A stretch of DNA of 7,508 nucleotides, from contig JANYBU010000188.1 in the NCBI GenBank assembly GCA_025360665.1, forward strand, positions 1 to 7,508, written 5' to 3'. Shown here in pieces: positions 6,349 to 7,508 of this stretch. The notes below the pieces were generated by a model. It saw nothing but the letters and a program-made list of their open reading frames with translations, did not search any database and was not told the origin of the DNA. This DNA comes from Nitrospira sp. (lineage in GTDB: Bacteria; Nitrospirota; Nitrospiria; Nitrospirales; Nitrospiraceae). The number at the start of each line of letters is the position of its first letter. Positions within the stretch are counted from its first letter, which is position 1. Made by a program: the position numbers and the translations under genes.

Positions 6349-6352
6349 CCTC
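6349..6352 (-). promoter_or_regulatory. Ribosome binding site (GAGG) for the TPR/barrel gene
   Basis: On the minus strand GAGG lies six bases before ATG 6342. A competing AGGA lies six bases before ATG 6366 inside the end of the synthase gene, so the start is not settled by the ribosome binding site alone. Confidence 0.4.
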
Positions 6353-6365
6353 TTTCCTGCATTCA

Positions 6366-7508
6366 TTATGGTTCCTGGTGCATCAAGTCGAATGCCAGCA
6401 ATTTGTGTGAGTCGGCTGTCGAGGGGACGGCCTGGAGACCCACCCGCGGCACCAGGCCCCACAGTCTGGTGCGATAGATGGGGCGATAGGACGTCATCTG
6501 CCCGCTAGTGCCCTGTAACAGCCACGGTGTTGTGAGAGGGATCTCCCCGTTGAACATCAGCAGACTGAGGCCGCTTGCGGATTGATCTCTCACGACCACG
6601 CGGTGCCGTCTCTCTCCGATCTGAACCTGGGTGATCTGGAGCCTCCATTGTCTGGGGATCTGCCGCCGCCTGAGGCGCAGCGCGGTGAAGTGCTTCAGCA
6701 ATCCGACAAGCAAGTGCCCTGCCATGAGGAGGCTACTGCGCAGGCGGTTGGTATGAGCGTCCCTCCATGTGGCGGGATCGGTATAGATGTTGAGCAGCAA
6801 GAGACGACGATTTTCTTCAGAGAGATTGAGAAAGGCCAGCCCGCATCGGGTGCCATGTCCTGACACCCGGTCATGATAGACCATTCGGACCTGGCAGGTG
6901 AAGGGCATTCTGTCGAGCAATCTGATTTCCATGGCCGCAGGGAGTGGATCGGGCGGTGCACCACACCACGATACGCCGGTCAAACTCACGTCGTGCGTCT
7001 TGCCTTGGATGCACAGATTGTCGGCCCGTAGTTCGAAAGGAATCGGCTTGAGGATGCGCTCCTCCGTGCGTCGTTGGGGTTTTTCCCAGGCCATCAGCAG
7101 TCCGACCAGCAGGGTCAGCAGGTTGAAGGAAGCCCAGCTGAGATTAAAGAAGTAGGCGTCCTTTTCGATGCCGAAATACCAGAACTCCCACAGACCTTTT
7201 GCAATCGCGGCGAGGGTGATGACGGTGGCGATGGCCAGACTGGCGGAGGATCGCCAGTCGAACGAGCGATGCTCCGAGAGCAGGCCCTTGGGGGTGACCT
7301 TGAACCCCAAGCTTCTTGGGAGGAGCAGATCGAACATCGACCGGAACAGCGGAAAACTCACAGGCCCTTCATACAGAGACGACCACAGGAGCCTGGGCCA
7401 CCCGGGAAGCAGCGTGGACGAGATCATCGGGAGGATGATCATGAAAGGCAGCAGATAGGCCACGAGGATGGAGACATCGGCGAAAATCGGGTGGAGGTGA
7501 AACATCAG
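6366..7508 (-). CDS. bcsA: BcsA-type cellulose synthase, C-terminal part with two PilZ-type domains (5' end outside window)
   Basis: The frame is open to the right edge; the last 380 residues are visible. They match the C-terminal half of BcsA: membrane helix (about 8-34), an interface segment with WSSLYEGPVSFPLFR, the gating-loop motif FxVTxK (FKVTPK, 69-74), two more membrane helices (about 88-108 and 119-141), and a PilZ domain. PilZ 1 (about 145-240) has QRRTEER (Arg147, Arg151) and DVSLTG (Asp173, Ser175, Gly178), the c-di-GMP binding motifs. After a hydrophobic stretch (259-271) a second region (about 280-378) repeats both motifs, RQIPR (Arg282, Arg286) and DQSASG (Asp308, Ser310, Gly313), with the same 22-residue spacing. 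The enzyme polymerises a sugar from a UDP-sugar at the inner membrane, activated by c-di-GMP. The catalytic glycosyltransferase domain is outside the window, so cellulose as product is inferred. The gene ends in TAA overlapping a possible start of the TPR/barrel gene. Confidence 0.85.
   Translation of the reverse strand: MMFHLHPIFADVSILVAYLLPFMIILPMISSTLLPGWPRLLWSSLYEGPVSFPLFRSMFDLLLPRSLGFKVTPKGLLSEHRSFDWRSSASLAIATVITLAAIAKGLWEFWYFGIEKDAYFFNLSWASFNLLTLLVGLLMAWEKPQRRTEERILKPIPFELRADNLCIQGKTHDVSLTGVSWCGAPPDPLPAAMEIRLLDRMPFTCQVRMVYHDRVSGHGTRCGLAFLNLSEENRRLLLLNIYTDPATWRDAHTNRLRSSLLMAGHLLVGLLKHFTALRLRRRQIPRQWRLQITQVQIGERRHRVVVRDQSASGLSLLMFNGEIPLTTPWLLQGTSGQMTSYRPIYRTRLWGLVPRVGLQAVPSTADSHKLLAFDLMHQEP

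Noticed and set aside
6343..6462. A longer start for the TPR/barrel protein at 6462
   Set aside because: It would overlap the synthase gene by about 97 bases and bury the signal peptide behind 40 residues of non-signal sequence. Starts at 6342 or 6366 are much better.

Overview
The window is bacterial chromosomal DNA of moderately high GC, densely packed with genes, often with overlapping start and stop codons. Its gene content (a BcsA-type synthase, a TPR/beta-barrel exporter, a GlcG/HbpS protein, a DUF3565 protein, and a HAMP/pilin pair) fits a Gram-negative environmental bacterium. A Nitrospira-like (Nitrospirota) origin is my best guess, made from general impression only: the window holds no rRNA or other marker gene. 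I see no tRNA or rRNA genes, CRISPR arrays, insertion sequences or phage genes.

Layout, plus strand on the left (1-2300): the 3' part of a GlcG/HbpS-family gene runs in from the left edge. It overlaps by four bases a gene for a small unrecognised lipoprotein. After about 200 bases without a convincing gene comes a coupled pair: a two-helix membrane protein with a HAMP-like segment but no output domain, and a type IV pilin-like protein. The two overlap as ATGA.

Middle (2424-3620): a minus-strand dehydrogenase of the beta-hydroxyacid family (3-hydroxyisobutyrate / glyoxylate reductase type) is divergent from a small DUF3565 gene. They share a 102-base promoter region.

Right (3622-7508), all minus strand and read from the right edge leftwards: the C-terminal part of a BcsA-type cellulose synthase with one canonical and one further PilZ-like domain; a TPR plus beta-barrel outer-membrane protein resembling a short BcsC; and a gene of the enolase superfamily (dipeptide epimerase type). 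The epimerase gene is broken by an 11-base tandem repeat of a 5-base unit. The synthase and the TPR/barrel protein plausibly form a c-di-GMP-controlled exopolysaccharide synthesis and export unit. The epimerase gene, 22 bases downstream, may be co-transcribed but has no obvious functional link.

The observations most worth following are the tandem PilZ architecture, the clean 5-bp duplication that inactivates an otherwise intact epimerase, the HAMP/pilin pair, and the altered substrate-binding motif of the dehydrogenase. I do not see clear proof of a wholly new system.
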